Assembly (NCBI RefSeq): GCF_009882915.1 | Contig: NZ_WTUW01000009.1 | Location: 248,001 to 312,000 of the forward strand | DNA: 64,000 nucleotides | Direction of reading: 5' to 3' | Source: Sneathiella litorea | Lineage (GTDB): Bacteria > Pseudomonadota > Alphaproteobacteria > Sneathiellales > Sneathiellaceae | Shown: positions 16,176 through 24,318 of the stretch, in pieces | Numbering within the stretch: the first letter of the stretch is position 1 | Layout: each line of letters opens with the position of its first letter | Made by a program: the position numbers and the translations under genes | The notes under the pieces: generated by a model | Database searches by the model: none | Told to the model about the DNA's origin: nothing | Seen by the model: the letters and a program-made list of their open reading frames with translations, nothing else

Positions 16176-17984
16176 TTACTTTTTTATTCGGCACCAGAAC
16201 TGGTACATCCCGCGAAACAGCGTGGGATTTTCCGCCTCGATTTTAACCCAGTTATCGAGGGTGCGGCCCGACGGGTCCTTCGGATGGCGCGCGCGGTAGG
16301 CGGTCATGACCTGCGGATCGGCAAACTCGAAGCCGAGAAACTCAAGCCGCAAATCCTCCATCGCCGTTTTGATCCGCGGAAGATCGAAGCGCTGTTCATG
16401 CTGATGAAAGAGAAAATCGCGGCAACCGCTGAGACTGAAGAAATCCAGCTCCCTTGTCACGGACGCCGCCGGGTGATCCTCCGGCAGGGCCAGCAACTTT
16501 TGCCGGAGCGCGCGGATATCATCAAGAGTGAGCTGATCGAGCCTCTCCCCCACCATCTCGCGGACCACGATCACATCCTGCCGCGCCTGCTCGCTATAGA
16601 GCGCGATCTTCATCACCCCGTTCGGGGCGAGGAAGGACAGCAAGCCTTTCCACGCGGCTTCAGGATCGGCCATATGATGCAGCACCCCGCTCGCCTCGAT
16701 CAGGTCAAACTGGCCGAGACTGTCCGGCAGGTCGACAATATCCGCCTGGGCGAAAGTGACATTGCTGATATCATGCGCCTCTGCCTGCCGAGCGCCATAG
16801 GCCAGCGACGCGCGGGAAAGATCGATCGCCGTCACCTCCGCCCCGATAATCCGCTTGGCCGTGCGCAGCGCATGCCGCCCGGTGCCGCAGCCGGCAACCA
16901 GCACTTTCGGGTTCTCGGCGGGAAACGGCGGCGTCATGTCCGGGAACAGCCGCTTCAGGAGGGCCGGAAGGGTTGTTTCCCCGCCGCTTCGAAGCTCCCG
17001 CCAGCGTGGATAGGGACTTTCCTCATACTGCGCCTGCACCGCGCCCGACACCGGATCGCCGCTCGCGGATAAACGCGGCAGGGTCGCCGCAAGTTCCCGC
17101 TCCCGCGCGGCCTGAGGGCCCATCCGGGTCAGCAGCAGGCGGCACCACGGCCGGGTGGCGAGCTGCTCCGCCTCTTTCTCCAGCAGTTCCGTCGCCACCT
17201 CCGGCGACAGCGGCGCATAGAGCGCGGCACGCAGTGCCGGCTCCAGCGCGTCCGGCGCCGGGGGCGTTCCCGGCGGGCTTTCAAGGGCATATTCGGTGAG
17301 TGCAAGCTGCAGCGCGAGCAACGCCATCAGTTCCTGCGCCATTTCCCATTCCTCCTGCAGCAGCTGTTCGCGTGCTTCAGCAATCAGGGCGGATATGTCC
17401 GCAGAAGGCAGGATCAGCCGCGAGAAGGCGGCTGCGATCACGGGCTCATTGAGCGCCCCTTCCAGCCCGGCGAGCCCACCCGTTCCGTCCAGCATCCTGA
17501 CGATACCCTTCTGGCGATGGATGCGCGCAAGCAGGGTCACGATAAAACGGTCACTCTCCACCTCATCGGAATTGAGGCAGCGGAGCATGGCCTCATCCCC
17601 GGCGGGGCCAAGATCGCCGACCGGCACCAGTTCCAGAAGATCGGCCAGCTGCTGCAGGGACGCGGGCAAAAATTCGTCAAGGGCAGCCAGTTTCAGCCCG
17701 GCGCGGATGGCTTCCTTCGGCCGTTTCCGTTCGGCCAGGAATCGTGCATACCCGCGCCAGCCAAGGGCATAGGCCGGATCGACGGCAAGCGCGGCCTTGA
17801 AGGATTTTTCCGCCGCCTGCCATTTCCCCTGGTCCTTTAACAAAAGTGCGAGATTGTAATGGGCTGGCGCGATTTTGCGCTCTTTCTTCAAAATCTGGCG
17901 GTAAATCGCTGCCGCCGCATTCTTGTCCCCGCGCCGCTGCAACGCGGTCGCTTCAGCCAGCCTGCGCTCAATGTCCCCTTGCAC
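16176..17984 (-). CDS. TPR protein fused to a SAM-dependent methyltransferase
   Basis: The 602-residue protein begins with TPR units (AAAIYRQILKKERKIAPAHYNLALLLKDQGKWQAAEKSFKAALAVDPAY). A helical middle follows, and then a class I methyltransferase domain from about residue 345: motif I VLVAGCGTGRHALR, motif II VTAIDLS, and FDLIEASGVLHHMADPEAAW. A C-terminal helical extension closes it. Such fusions are seen in Alphaproteobacteria near glycan or small-molecule genes, but the methyl acceptor is not known. No SAM riboswitch lies upstream. It is divergent from the small-RNA region at 18170-18346. The gene stands alone. Confidence 0.9.
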   Translation of the reverse strand: MQGDIERRLAEATALQRRGDKNAAAAIYRQILKKERKIAPAHYNLALLLKDQGKWQAAEKSFKAALAVDPAYALGWRGYARFLAERKRPKEAIRAGLKLAALDEFLPASLQQLADLLELVPVGDLGPAGDEAMLRCLNSDEVESDRFIVTLLARIHRQKGIVRMLDGTGGLAGLEGALNEPVIAAAFSRLILPSADISALIAEAREQLLQEEWEMAQELMALLALQLALTEYALESPPGTPPAPDALEPALRAALYAPLSPEVATELLEKEAEQLATRPWCRLLLTRMGPQAARERELAATLPRLSASGDPVSGAVQAQYEESPYPRWRELRSGGETTLPALLKRLFPDMTPPFPAENPKVLVAGCGTGRHALRTAKRIIGAEVTAIDLSRASLAYGARQAEAHDISNVTFAQADIVDLPDSLGQFDLIEASGVLHHMADPEAAWKGLLSFLAPNGVMKIALYSEQARQDVIVVREMVGERLDQLTLDDIRALRQKLLALPEDHPAASVTRELDFFSLSGCRDFLFHQHEQRFDLPRIKTAMEDLRLEFLGFEFADPQVMTAYRARHPKDPSGRTLDNWVKIEAENPTLFRGMYQFWCRIKK

Positions 17985-18168
17985 TCTACGCTCCTTCTCA
18001 ATGATGACGCCAATCTAGGCGAAATCCCCGGCAATCGCCAGCCACTTGCCGCCTATATTTTGAACAAAAATATTGCATTGCAGCATTTGTTGCTGAAATT
18101 CTGGGCATCTTGCTGGCGCTCGCCGAAAGTAATTTACATAAGTTATTGAAATATAACAATTTAATTTT

Positions 18169-18185
18169 CTGGCACAGTGCTTGCT
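18169..18185 (+). promoter_or_regulatory. Sigma-54 (RpoN) type promoter
   Basis: CTGGCAC-AGTGC-TTGCT at 18169-18185 matches the -24/-12 consensus YTGGCACG-N4-TTGCW at every conserved position but one (A for the G after GGCAC). The spacing between GGCAC and TTGC is the required 5 bases. Transcription would start near 18196. The match is seen directly; use by RpoN is inference, and no enhancer-binding protein gene is nearby. Confidence 0.7.
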
Positions 18186-18195
18186 TTGTATAAGG

Positions 18196-18346
18196 CATGA
18201 TTACGGTACCGCGTCTTCGAAACAATTTATCGGCAACGCGCGTCCCATTATTTTAGAGATTCCCGCGGGTCATGTTGAAGTCTCCCCTTCCATGATCCTT
18301 ACCTTGGCCGTCCGGCGATCTACTCCCGCTGGACGGCCTTTTTTTT
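18196..18346 (+). ncRNA. Candidate sigma-54-dependent small RNA, about 150 nt
   Basis: There is no convincing protein gene here, yet a strong promoter match and a strong terminator bracket about 150 bases. Inside is a hairpin: TCATG (18270-18274) and GAAG (18277-18280) pair with CTTC (18287-18290) and CATGA (18291-18295), which leaves the loop TCTCCC (18281-18286). An exposed UCUCCC loop is complementary to ribosome-binding sites, as in several known bacterial regulatory RNAs. The alternative is a leader with an attenuator for the gene at 18424. A 19-codon ORF from ATG 18197 exists but would be leaderless and is not supported. Confidence 0.55.
18306..18346 (+). terminator. Rho-independent terminator
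   Basis: GGCCGTCC (18306-18313) pairs with GGACGGCC (18331-18338) and is followed at once by eight T (18339-18346). It ends the small RNA candidate. It also stands 78 bp before the gene at 18424, so it could act as an attenuator. Confidence 0.9.
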
Positions 18347-18423
18347 GCCGCTTGCCATCATTTATCACAGAAGCAGTCTCTTCGCCGTCTTAACGTCATT
18401 CAACCCATAGATGGAGATAAAAC

Positions 18424-18720
18424 ATGGCCCAGATTACACTCGACCTGTCCGGCAGCAAGATGACGGACGTCAAGAAGATCATTATCTATTCCAAGGATCA
18501 ATCGAAAGAGCTCGCCACCGCCGAGGTGACGAATGGTAAAATCGATAGCCCAGACAGCTTCCAGATTGACGCGACAGAGATTTACGTTGTGGTGCTCTAT
18601 AAGGGGCTGGAAAATAATGTCGGCAAGAATCACTATTATGACGTAAAGATAATCGGCAATGGAACCCTCGTCATTGCTGCGGATGGTGATGGCAATAGCC
18701 GTGTTAATTTTCGCGCATAA
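18424..18720 (+). CDS. Small soluble protein of unknown function, 98 aa
   Basis: The 98-residue product has a GGAG ribosome site 6 bases before the ATG. It shows no signal peptide or membrane segment. Alternating hydrophobic strands (KIIIYSKD, EIYVVVLYKG, TLVIAADGDG) suggest a small all-beta domain. I do not recognise a family. It follows the sigma-54 promoter and terminator region, so it may be expressed by read-through under nitrogen or similar control, or from its own promoter in 18347-18423, where I see none. A BCCT transporter follows about 200 bp downstream on the same strand. Confidence 0.7.
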   Translation: MAQITLDLSGSKMTDVKKIIIYSKDQSKELATAEVTNGKIDSPDSFQIDATEIYVVVLYKGLENNVGKNHYYDVKIIGNGTLVIAADGDGNSRVNFRA

Positions 18721-18748
18721 CGTGTTGTAAAACACTCAAAAAACCTCT

Positions 18749-18796
18749 GGACACACTCTCCGGCGAGATGTTAAGCCCCCCGCTCTGCCGGTGTCC
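18749..18796 (+). other. Stem-loop in the leader of the BCCT gene
   Basis: GGACA (18749-18753) pairs with TGTCC (18792-18796), and CCGGCGAG (18760-18767) pairs with CTC and GCCGG at 18783-18791 with one bulge. It lies in the gap 18721-18916 between the small protein and the BCCT transporter. No U-run follows, so it is a weak terminator candidate or a leader fold. I cannot match it to a riboswitch. Confidence 0.4.
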
Positions 18797-18916
18797 GATT
18801 GGACTTCGGAAGCCATGTTTGCTAATTTTTTAGGCACACTGGCAATCGTTCAGAGTCCTCCTGGCCCTGCCTCCCCGTCCGGGGCGGCGGCCTGCCGGGA
18901 GAGAAAGAGGGGTAGT

Positions 18917-20500
18917 ATGAGTGATGTAGAAGACCTTTATGAAACCGACTTCGAGGTCGGGCAGAGTAATCTGCAGCGCTGGGGGATGGATGTTCATCAC
19001 CCGGTGTTCTGGGTATCTGCCGGGCTGGCGATCCTGTTCGTGGTCGGCGTCCTGATGGCGCCAGAGGCCGCGAAAGGCGCTCTTGATGGCGCGAAATGGT
19101 GGTCAATCGGCGCATTCGACTGGCTGTTCATGGCGGCAGGCAATATTTTCGTGATCTTTTGCCTTGCCCTGATCGTCCTCCCTGTTGGCAAGATCCGTCT
19201 GGGCGGAGAGACTGCCAAACCTGAATTCAGCCGCCCGTCCTGGTTTGCGATGCTGTTCGCGGCGGGCATGGGCATTGGCCTGATGTTCTGGAGTGTGGCA
19301 GAGCCCACGGCCTATTACACCGGCTGGTATGAGACGCCCCTCGGCGTGGAGGCGCGGACCCCGGCCGCGGCCGACATGGCGATGAGTGCAACCATGTTCC
19401 ATTGGGGGCTTCACCCTTGGGCAATTTACGCGGTTGTGGCACTGTCACTTGCGTTTTTCTCCTATAACAAGGGCTTGCCGCTGACCATCCGGTCCGCCTT
19501 CTATCCGCTGATCGGCGATCATAGCTGGGGCATTGTCGGCCATATCATCGATACGGTGGCGGTTCTCGCAACGCTTTTCGGGCTGGCGACATCGCTCGGC
19601 TTCGGGGCGCAGCAGGCCTCGGCCGGTCTTGCGTATCTCTTCGGGTTCGAGGCCGGGATCAACACCCAGATTGCCGTGATCATCGTGGTGACGGCGCTGG
19701 CGCTGTTCTCGGTTATTCGTGGCCTTGACGGTGGGGTGAAGCTGCTCTCGAACATCAATATGGGCATTGCGGCCGTGCTTCTGCTGTTTGTCTTTATTGT
19801 GGGTCCGACGGCGGTGATTATTGCGACCATGGGCGACACCCTGATCGGCTATCTTGGCCAGATCGTCTCCTACAGTAACTTCGTCGGTCGCGAGGACGAA
19901 GCCTGGATGCACGGCTGGACAGTGTTCTATTGGGCCTGGTGGATTTCCTGGTCCCCCTTCGTCGGCATGTTTATCGCCCGCGTTTCCAAGGGCCGGACGG
20001 TGCGGGAATTCCTGATTGCCGTGCTGATCATCCCGACGATCGTCACGCTGGTCTGGATGAGCGTCTTCGGCGGTTCCGCCCTTGACCAGATCCAGAACGG
20101 TGTCGGCTCCCTCGCGGGTGGGCTGGAATCGGTCGAGCTGGCCATGTTCCATATGCTGGAGAATTTGCCCTACGCCACCCTCACCTCGGTGATCGGGATT
20201 GTGCTGGTGCTGGTTTTCTTCATCACCTCATCGGACAGCGGTTCCCTCGTGATCGACGCGATCACGGCGGGCGGCAAGGTCGATGCGCCGGTGGTGCAGC
20301 GGATCTTCTGGGTGATCATCGAGGGTGTCGTCGCGGCGGCGCTGCTGTTTGGCGGCGGGGCGGATGCCCTCACCGCGCTACAGGCGGCGGCGATCACGGT
20401 CGGCCTGCCGTTTACGGTGGTGCTGCTCGCCATGTGCGTCTGCCTCTATATGGGGCTCCTCCACGAGAAGAAATACGTGGTCGAAGGCACCAGCGACTAA
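18917..20500 (+). CDS. BCCT family betaine/choline/carnitine-type transporter
   Basis: The 527-residue protein has twelve membrane helices and the BCCT signatures FAAGMGIGLMFWSVAEPTAYY and FYWAWWISWSPFVGMFIARVSKGRTVREF. These carriers import compatible solutes or quaternary amines with sodium or protons. ATG 18917 with GAGGGG before it is the start; the frame is open to 18791 but the extra part does not fit the family. The substrate is not determined: the tryptophan box is present, and glycine betaine is the usual guess. A bidirectional terminator follows at 20527-20557. No choline-oxidation genes are adjacent. Confidence 0.93.
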   Translation: MSDVEDLYETDFEVGQSNLQRWGMDVHHPVFWVSAGLAILFVVGVLMAPEAAKGALDGAKWWSIGAFDWLFMAAGNIFVIFCLALIVLPVGKIRLGGETAKPEFSRPSWFAMLFAAGMGIGLMFWSVAEPTAYYTGWYETPLGVEARTPAAADMAMSATMFHWGLHPWAIYAVVALSLAFFSYNKGLPLTIRSAFYPLIGDHSWGIVGHIIDTVAVLATLFGLATSLGFGAQQASAGLAYLFGFEAGINTQIAVIIVVTALALFSVIRGLDGGVKLLSNINMGIAAVLLLFVFIVGPTAVIIATMGDTLIGYLGQIVSYSNFVGREDEAWMHGWTVFYWAWWISWSPFVGMFIARVSKGRTVREFLIAVLIIPTIVTLVWMSVFGGSALDQIQNGVGSLAGGLESVELAMFHMLENLPYATLTSVIGIVLVLVFFITSSDSGSLVIDAITAGGKVDAPVVQRIFWVIIEGVVAAALLFGGGADALTALQAAAITVGLPFTVVLLAMCVCLYMGLLHEKKYVVEGTSD

Positions 20501-20526
20501 CGCCAGACGCCTCTACAGGCACAAGC

Positions 20527-20557
20527 AAAAAGGGCCGGTTCTCCGGCCCTTTTTTTA
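20527..20557. terminator. Bidirectional terminator between BCCT and ATPase genes
   Basis: AAAAAGGGCCGG (20527-20538) and CCGGCCCTTTTT (20543-20554) form a 12-bp stem with a 4-base loop. A/T runs on both sides let it act on both converging transcripts. The T-run continues to 20557. Confidence 0.9.
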
Positions 20558-20562
20558 TGGTG

Positions 20563-22284
20563 TCATTCGCCGTTCCATCGTTCAATGTGCTGACAAAGCG
20601 TATCTAACTGTTGCCAAAGATCAAGATGCGACCTCATATCATCCGCAGTAACTTCTTCCACAACAGCGTGAGCCAATGCGACTTTCTTCTGCTTGTATTT
20701 CTTTAAGTTCGGATGTTCTGTCATTTTAGTGTACTGATCTATATTAGAGAACTTTTTACTCACTAATCTCTCAAACACCGTGACAGGCACATAGTTTTCT
20801 ATTTCTCGCCCTTCCGTGATCCAAACGAAACCATCCATAAATTCAAGTTCGTCCCGAATGCGCTTTTTTGTCTCATTCAAATTCATTCGAGGTTTTCTGG
20901 TTGAAGTGCCTCTATGCCGATCACTATCCATTACGACAGCCGCATTACGATTTATTGACAGCAAGGAAATTAATGTTTTGCTTTCATCTTTAGGAAGTGC
21001 ATCAAGATGACTAAGTAATTTTCCCCCATAAAACATAATCGAATAATGGACACCTTCCTTAATTTTTCCTTTAGAAAAAAGGTCAATCCATTTTTTCAAA
21101 TATATTCTTTCTGTAGGTCCTTCTACCCAAATAATTCCATTTGCTTGCAGAATATCTGAGGCTCTAATATCCAAATCATCGAGAATTTTTCTATTATGCT
21201 CATACCCAATGGCCGACGCTGCAATCGCTTCTTTGCCGTTATGGCGAACATGAACAATCTGGCTATTTTCATTCTTCACGGACCAATCTATCCCAACAGG
21301 GGAATGAGTCGTAATTAGTAAAGTAAACCTTTTTTTTCTTTGTTGAACTGATAAAAAGTTTAGCAAACGCCGTAACAACGCTGGATGAAGATTATTTTCT
21401 GGTTCTTCAATTGCTAAAACCACGGATGTCCAATCTACTTCGTCTATAATTGGCATAAGCCGAAGCATTGCTAGTATAATGAAGATAGATTTAAGACTAC
21501 TACCTGATTGGGAAAGCCGAATATCGCCTTTACTTTCTTCCTTCAGAAATATTTCCCAAATATCACTATCATTTTCATGGCACAAAATTTTTGAGAATTC
21601 GCAATCGCCTGAATAAACAAAATTTAGATCTTTTAGTAGCCCAATTTCCACTTCATCGCGGTCTAGTTTATCGCTATTGATAAAAGCCCTAACTAGGTTA
21701 GTAGTCCCATAACCATTGGATTCTAGTTTGTGTGTAGAATTTTTTTCTTCTGGCTGAACATCCCGTTCAGCATCGATCCTAAATAAATTAATATCACTAA
21801 ACGGGATAATAGTTTTTTCAACCAATGCATCGGAAAATGCTTTTACAGAAGACCGTTCAATAAAGTCCATACTAGGAGTACTGACTTCACTCGTATTCCA
21901 TGATTGGTCAATTGCCCGTTCAATAAGTTGTCCGACAATTTTTTTTCCAGCCTTCCAATGATCTATTGGAATTCCGCCGCCTACATAGCCCTCCCGAAAA
22001 ACGCTTCCTACCGACTGCTCATCTAATACTTGTTTTACAAAAATTGAATATTCTCTGCTTCCTTTCTTATGTACTCTTGAATCATATTTTTTGCCTTTGG
22101 AAACACATAAATCAATTATGTCAATTAATGCCGACTTACCTGAATTATTTCGTCCAATAATTATATTAATGGGCAAAAAATTTATGTATTCGTCCATAGA
22201 GTCGCCGAAGCACTTAAAATTTTGGAACTTAAGTCCTACATCAGCTAGTGGATGGTTTGAATAATTCAATTTTTCCCTCACCAA
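20563..22284 (-). CDS. OLD-family ATPase with TOPRIM domain, AT-rich
   Basis: About 573 residues: an N-terminal ABC/SMC-type ATPase with Walker A GRNNSGKSALID (44-55), signature-like LSQSGSSLKS, Walker B VVLAIEEPENNLHP and a switch TTHSP. A C-terminal TOPRIM nuclease domain follows, with Glu in IIWVEGPTERIYLKKW and DxD in AAVVMDSDRHRG, then REIENYVP. This is the layout of OLD (overcoming lysogenisation defect) nucleases used in anti-phage defence. No helicase partner (as in Gabija) or second toxin gene lies beside it, so it reads as a lone class 1 type. The DNA is much more AT-rich than its neighbours, a sign of transfer. Start is ambiguous: TTG 22284, GTG 22281, or TTG 22269, which has GAGGGA just before it. 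Confidence 0.88.
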   Translation of the reverse strand: MVREKLNYSNHPLADVGLKFQNFKCFGDSMDEYINFLPINIIIGRNNSGKSALIDIIDLCVSKGKKYDSRVHKKGSREYSIFVKQVLDEQSVGSVFREGYVGGGIPIDHWKAGKKIVGQLIERAIDQSWNTSEVSTPSMDFIERSSVKAFSDALVEKTIIPFSDINLFRIDAERDVQPEEKNSTHKLESNGYGTTNLVRAFINSDKLDRDEVEIGLLKDLNFVYSGDCEFSKILCHENDSDIWEIFLKEESKGDIRLSQSGSSLKSIFIILAMLRLMPIIDEVDWTSVVLAIEEPENNLHPALLRRLLNFLSVQQRKKRFTLLITTHSPVGIDWSVKNENSQIVHVRHNGKEAIAASAIGYEHNRKILDDLDIRASDILQANGIIWVEGPTERIYLKKWIDLFSKGKIKEGVHYSIMFYGGKLLSHLDALPKDESKTLISLLSINRNAAVVMDSDRHRGTSTRKPRMNLNETKKRIRDELEFMDGFVWITEGREIENYVPVTVFERLVSKKFSNIDQYTKMTEHPNLKKYKQKKVALAHAVVEEVTADDMRSHLDLWQQLDTLCQHIERWNGE

Positions 22285-22338
22285 AACCGTAAATTTGATG
22301 AGGATTATACACTCATTTGGTGTTTAGTCTCTACCTTT

Positions 22339-23007
22339 TTACCGCTCCGTCAGGTTCCGCCAAAATCTCTTTGCACTCGGTAGATGCGAAAAGTCGGGTT
22401 TTTGCTTTAGTTTTTCGCGGCATTTGAATTTGGCGGTCTCGATCTGCATGACATTCTCGATCCGGCGGTCGAGGAATTCCCATGTTTTCTGGTGCCCCGC
22501 CGACTTGTCGGCGAGCCAGTAGAGCAGCGTCGCGCCATAGACGGCGGACAGGGTAAGCCGCTTGGTGTACCAGTTGTAATCGGCGGAGGTATCGCCCGTC
22601 GCCCACCACACACGGCTGACCGTGTTGGCGGTGAGCTTCAGGGCGAGCGCCGCATTCTGCGGGAGGGCAAGAATATTGACCGCGCGGCGCACCGCCTCCT
22701 TATGCTCCGCATAGAGCTCCAGCCTCACCTTGATGGCGAGGGTGATACGCTCCCGGATTTTGAGGGAGAGCACGCCCTGCTTTTGCAGCTCCGCCTCCAT
22801 TTCATCATCCGCATTCTCGATAAACAGCCGGATCATGTCCGTCGCGCCGTCGGGGAAGGCGAGATCGAGACGCTCGATATCCTCGCCCAGATCCGCGGCG
22901 CCTGCTTTCATCGCCTTGCGGCTCCAGCCGTCGAACAGCACATGGGGCAGCACCGCCTCCAACAGGCGCAGTCGCCATTCCCGCTCGGTCTCCGCCTTTT
23001 TGCTCAT
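22339..23007 (-). CDS. COQ9 family ubiquinone biosynthesis protein
   Basis: The 222-residue protein is a COQ9 family member: a TetR-like N-terminal helical half, then the family segment around VSRVWWATGDTSADYNWYTKRLTLSAVY at about residues 130-157. In mitochondria COQ9 binds lipid and assists COQ7 hydroxylation of demethoxyubiquinone. The bacterial role is assumed to be the same. Its start overlaps the stop of def by 4 bp (ATGA), so the two are translated together. Downstream lies the AT-rich ATPase gene, 54 bp away. Confidence 0.93.
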   Translation of the reverse strand: MSKKAETEREWRLRLLEAVLPHVLFDGWSRKAMKAGAADLGEDIERLDLAFPDGATDMIRLFIENADDEMEAELQKQGVLSLKIRERITLAIKVRLELYAEHKEAVRRAVNILALPQNAALALKLTANTVSRVWWATGDTSADYNWYTKRLTLSAVYGATLLYWLADKSAGHQKTWEFLDRRIENVMQIETAKFKCREKLKQKPDFSHLPSAKRFWRNLTER

Positions 23008-23576
23008 GTCTCGTCCCTCGCCGGTTCGGATTTGGCGCGCAAGTCCTCCATAAAGGCCTGCACCTCACTTTCATACATCAGAAAGCGCATGTCTGTCATC
23101 CGCTCAGGGTACAGAATGCCGAAAAGATGGTCGCATTCATGCTGCACGACGCGGGCGTGGAAGCCGCGCGCCTCGACCGAGATTTCCCGGCCGTTGAGGC
23201 CGAGGCCTTCATAGCGGATATGGGTCGCGCGCGGGACAAGGCCGCGCAGGCCCGGCACCGAGAGGCAGCCCTCCCACCCCAACTCCGTCTCGTCGGAGAG
23301 CGGCTCGATTTTGGGGTTGATCAGCACGGTGGAGGGCACACTCTCCGCCATGTCCCCCTCCTCCATCTCGACGCGATCGGCCGGCACCTCGAAGATGACG
23401 AGGGATTTCGAGACCCCGATCTGCGGCGCGGCAAGGCCAACCCCGCCAACCGACTCGAGGCTGTCGCGCATGTCCTGCACAAGCTGGTAAATCTCGTCAC
23501 CAAAGGGCGGAATGATTGGTTCCGCGCGCTCTCTGAGGATCGGGTTGCCCATTTTCAGGATGTCTCGAATTGCCAT
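23004..23576 (-). CDS. def: Peptide deformylase
   Basis: The enzyme removes the formyl group from new N-termini. The 190-residue product has all three motifs: GVGLAAPQIG, WEGCLSVPG with the metal cysteine, and QHECDHLFG with the two metal histidines and catalytic Glu. I take ATG at 23576, right after GGAAGGG; the frame is open to 23708 but that would add 44 residues not found in the family. It forms an operon with the COQ9 gene (4-bp overlap) and is divergent from rpsU. Confidence 0.96.
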   Translation of the reverse strand: MAIRDILKMGNPILRERAEPIIPPFGDEIYQLVQDMRDSLESVGGVGLAAPQIGVSKSLVIFEVPADRVEMEEGDMAESVPSTVLINPKIEPLSDETELGWEGCLSVPGLRGLVPRATHIRYEGLGLNGREISVEARGFHARVVQHECDHLFGILYPERMTDMRFLMYESEVQAFMEDLRAKSEPARDET

Positions 23577-23739
23577 AAGCCCTTCCATTTTCGTGTCTTT
23601 TATGTTATTTACTCTTTTCTTTGAGGAATTCACCTTAAAAATGCGGTTTTTCCCCTTCACAGGGGAAATGAAGCGTGCTACACCCGCGCCACTCCGTAAC
23701 CGGAACAACTAAAGTTTTTAGATAGGAGCACGATTAACT

Positions 23740-23940
23740 GTGCAAGTCTCTGTTCGTGACAACAATGTAGACCAGGCGCTCCGGGCGCTGAAAAAGAAAA
23801 TGCAACGCGAAGGCATCTTCCGTGAGCTGAAGCTCCGGGGCGCCTATGAAAAGCCGTCTGAAAAGCGCGCCCGCCAGAAAGCGGAAGCCATTCGACGCGC
23901 CCGCAAGCTCGCTCGCAAGCGGATGCAGCGCGAAGGCTAA
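23740..23940 (+). CDS. rpsU: 30S ribosomal protein S21
   Basis: S21 (66 residues) binds the small subunit near the platform and aids initiation. It starts with GTG at 23740, with AGGAG about 10 bases before; the N-terminus [25 protein letters not shown] matches S21. The tail is very basic, as usual. It stands alone with its own terminator downstream, and divides a promoter region of about 160 bp with def. Confidence 0.97.
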   Translation: MQVSVRDNNVDQALRALKKKMQREGIFRELKLRGAYEKPSEKRARQKAEAIRRARKLARKRMQREG

Positions 23941-23976
23941 AACGCGCCTCCCGGTTCGCCGGGATATATAGAATTC

Positions 23977-24010
23977 AAAAAGCCGCCCCGGGCTCCGGGT
24001 TGCGGCTTTT
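23977..24010 (+). terminator. Terminator of rpsU
   Basis: AAAAAGCCGC (23977-23986) and GCGGCTTTT (24002-24010) form the stem, with CCC/GGG able to extend it inward, and T-rich sequence at the end. Confidence 0.85.
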
Positions 24011-24055
24011 GGCGTTTTTGGCCTTATCCACCGAAAAGGGCGTTACCCCTTCTCT

Positions 24056-24170
24056 GCTCTCAATAAAGCTCAGGTGCCGGGCCGAGCTGGCTCATTCCCT
24101 GAACCTGCCGCCAGTGCTTTAAGAGCCGACCGAGCTCGGGCACCGGGGTTTGCAAGGCAGACGCAGTCAT
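24056..24170 (-). pseudogene. Remnant of an XRE-type regulator gene
   Basis: The ATG at 24170 has a perfect AAAGGAG ribosome site. The first 29 residues end in PELGRLLKHWRQVQGMSQL, which is the start of an MmyB-like XRE helix-turn-helix protein. It then runs out of frame and stops at 24060. In a shifted frame at 24056-24079 the sequence reads RHLSFIES, the normal continuation of these regulators about ten residues further on. So an internal deletion with frameshift has destroyed the gene, and the rest was lost before the rpsU terminator. The divergent membrane protein at 24319 is its usual neighbour. Residual expression would give a 36-residue fragment. Confidence 0.8.
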
Positions 24171-24228
24171 TTTCTCTCCTTTCACTTTATTTCGGCATCC
24201 AGAATAGCCCGAAAAAAAGATCCGGAAC

Positions 24229-24245
24229 ATTACCCATGAGGTAAT
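24229..24245. promoter_or_regulatory. Candidate operator between XRE remnant and membrane gene
   Basis: ATTACC (24229-24234) and GGTAAT (24240-24245) are perfect 6-bp arms with a 5-base spacer. The site lies midway in the divergent region, where the lost regulator would have bound. Inferred from position and symmetry. Confidence 0.45.
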
Positions 24246-24318
24246 TGAGAAGATAACCTCTCCCCGCCATCCTGCTTCCAGTGGCCACCATGGCCGGTCC
24301 AACTGAAAGGAGATCAAG

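Noticed and set aside
18197-18256. 19-codon ORF inside the small RNA candidate
   Set aside because: The ATG would lie at the very start of the transcript with no ribosome site, and the peptide has no clear features.
20563-22284. Gabija or PARIS two-gene defence system
   Set aside because: The neighbours are a BCCT transporter and a COQ9-def operon; no UvrD-like helicase or separate TOPRIM toxin is present.
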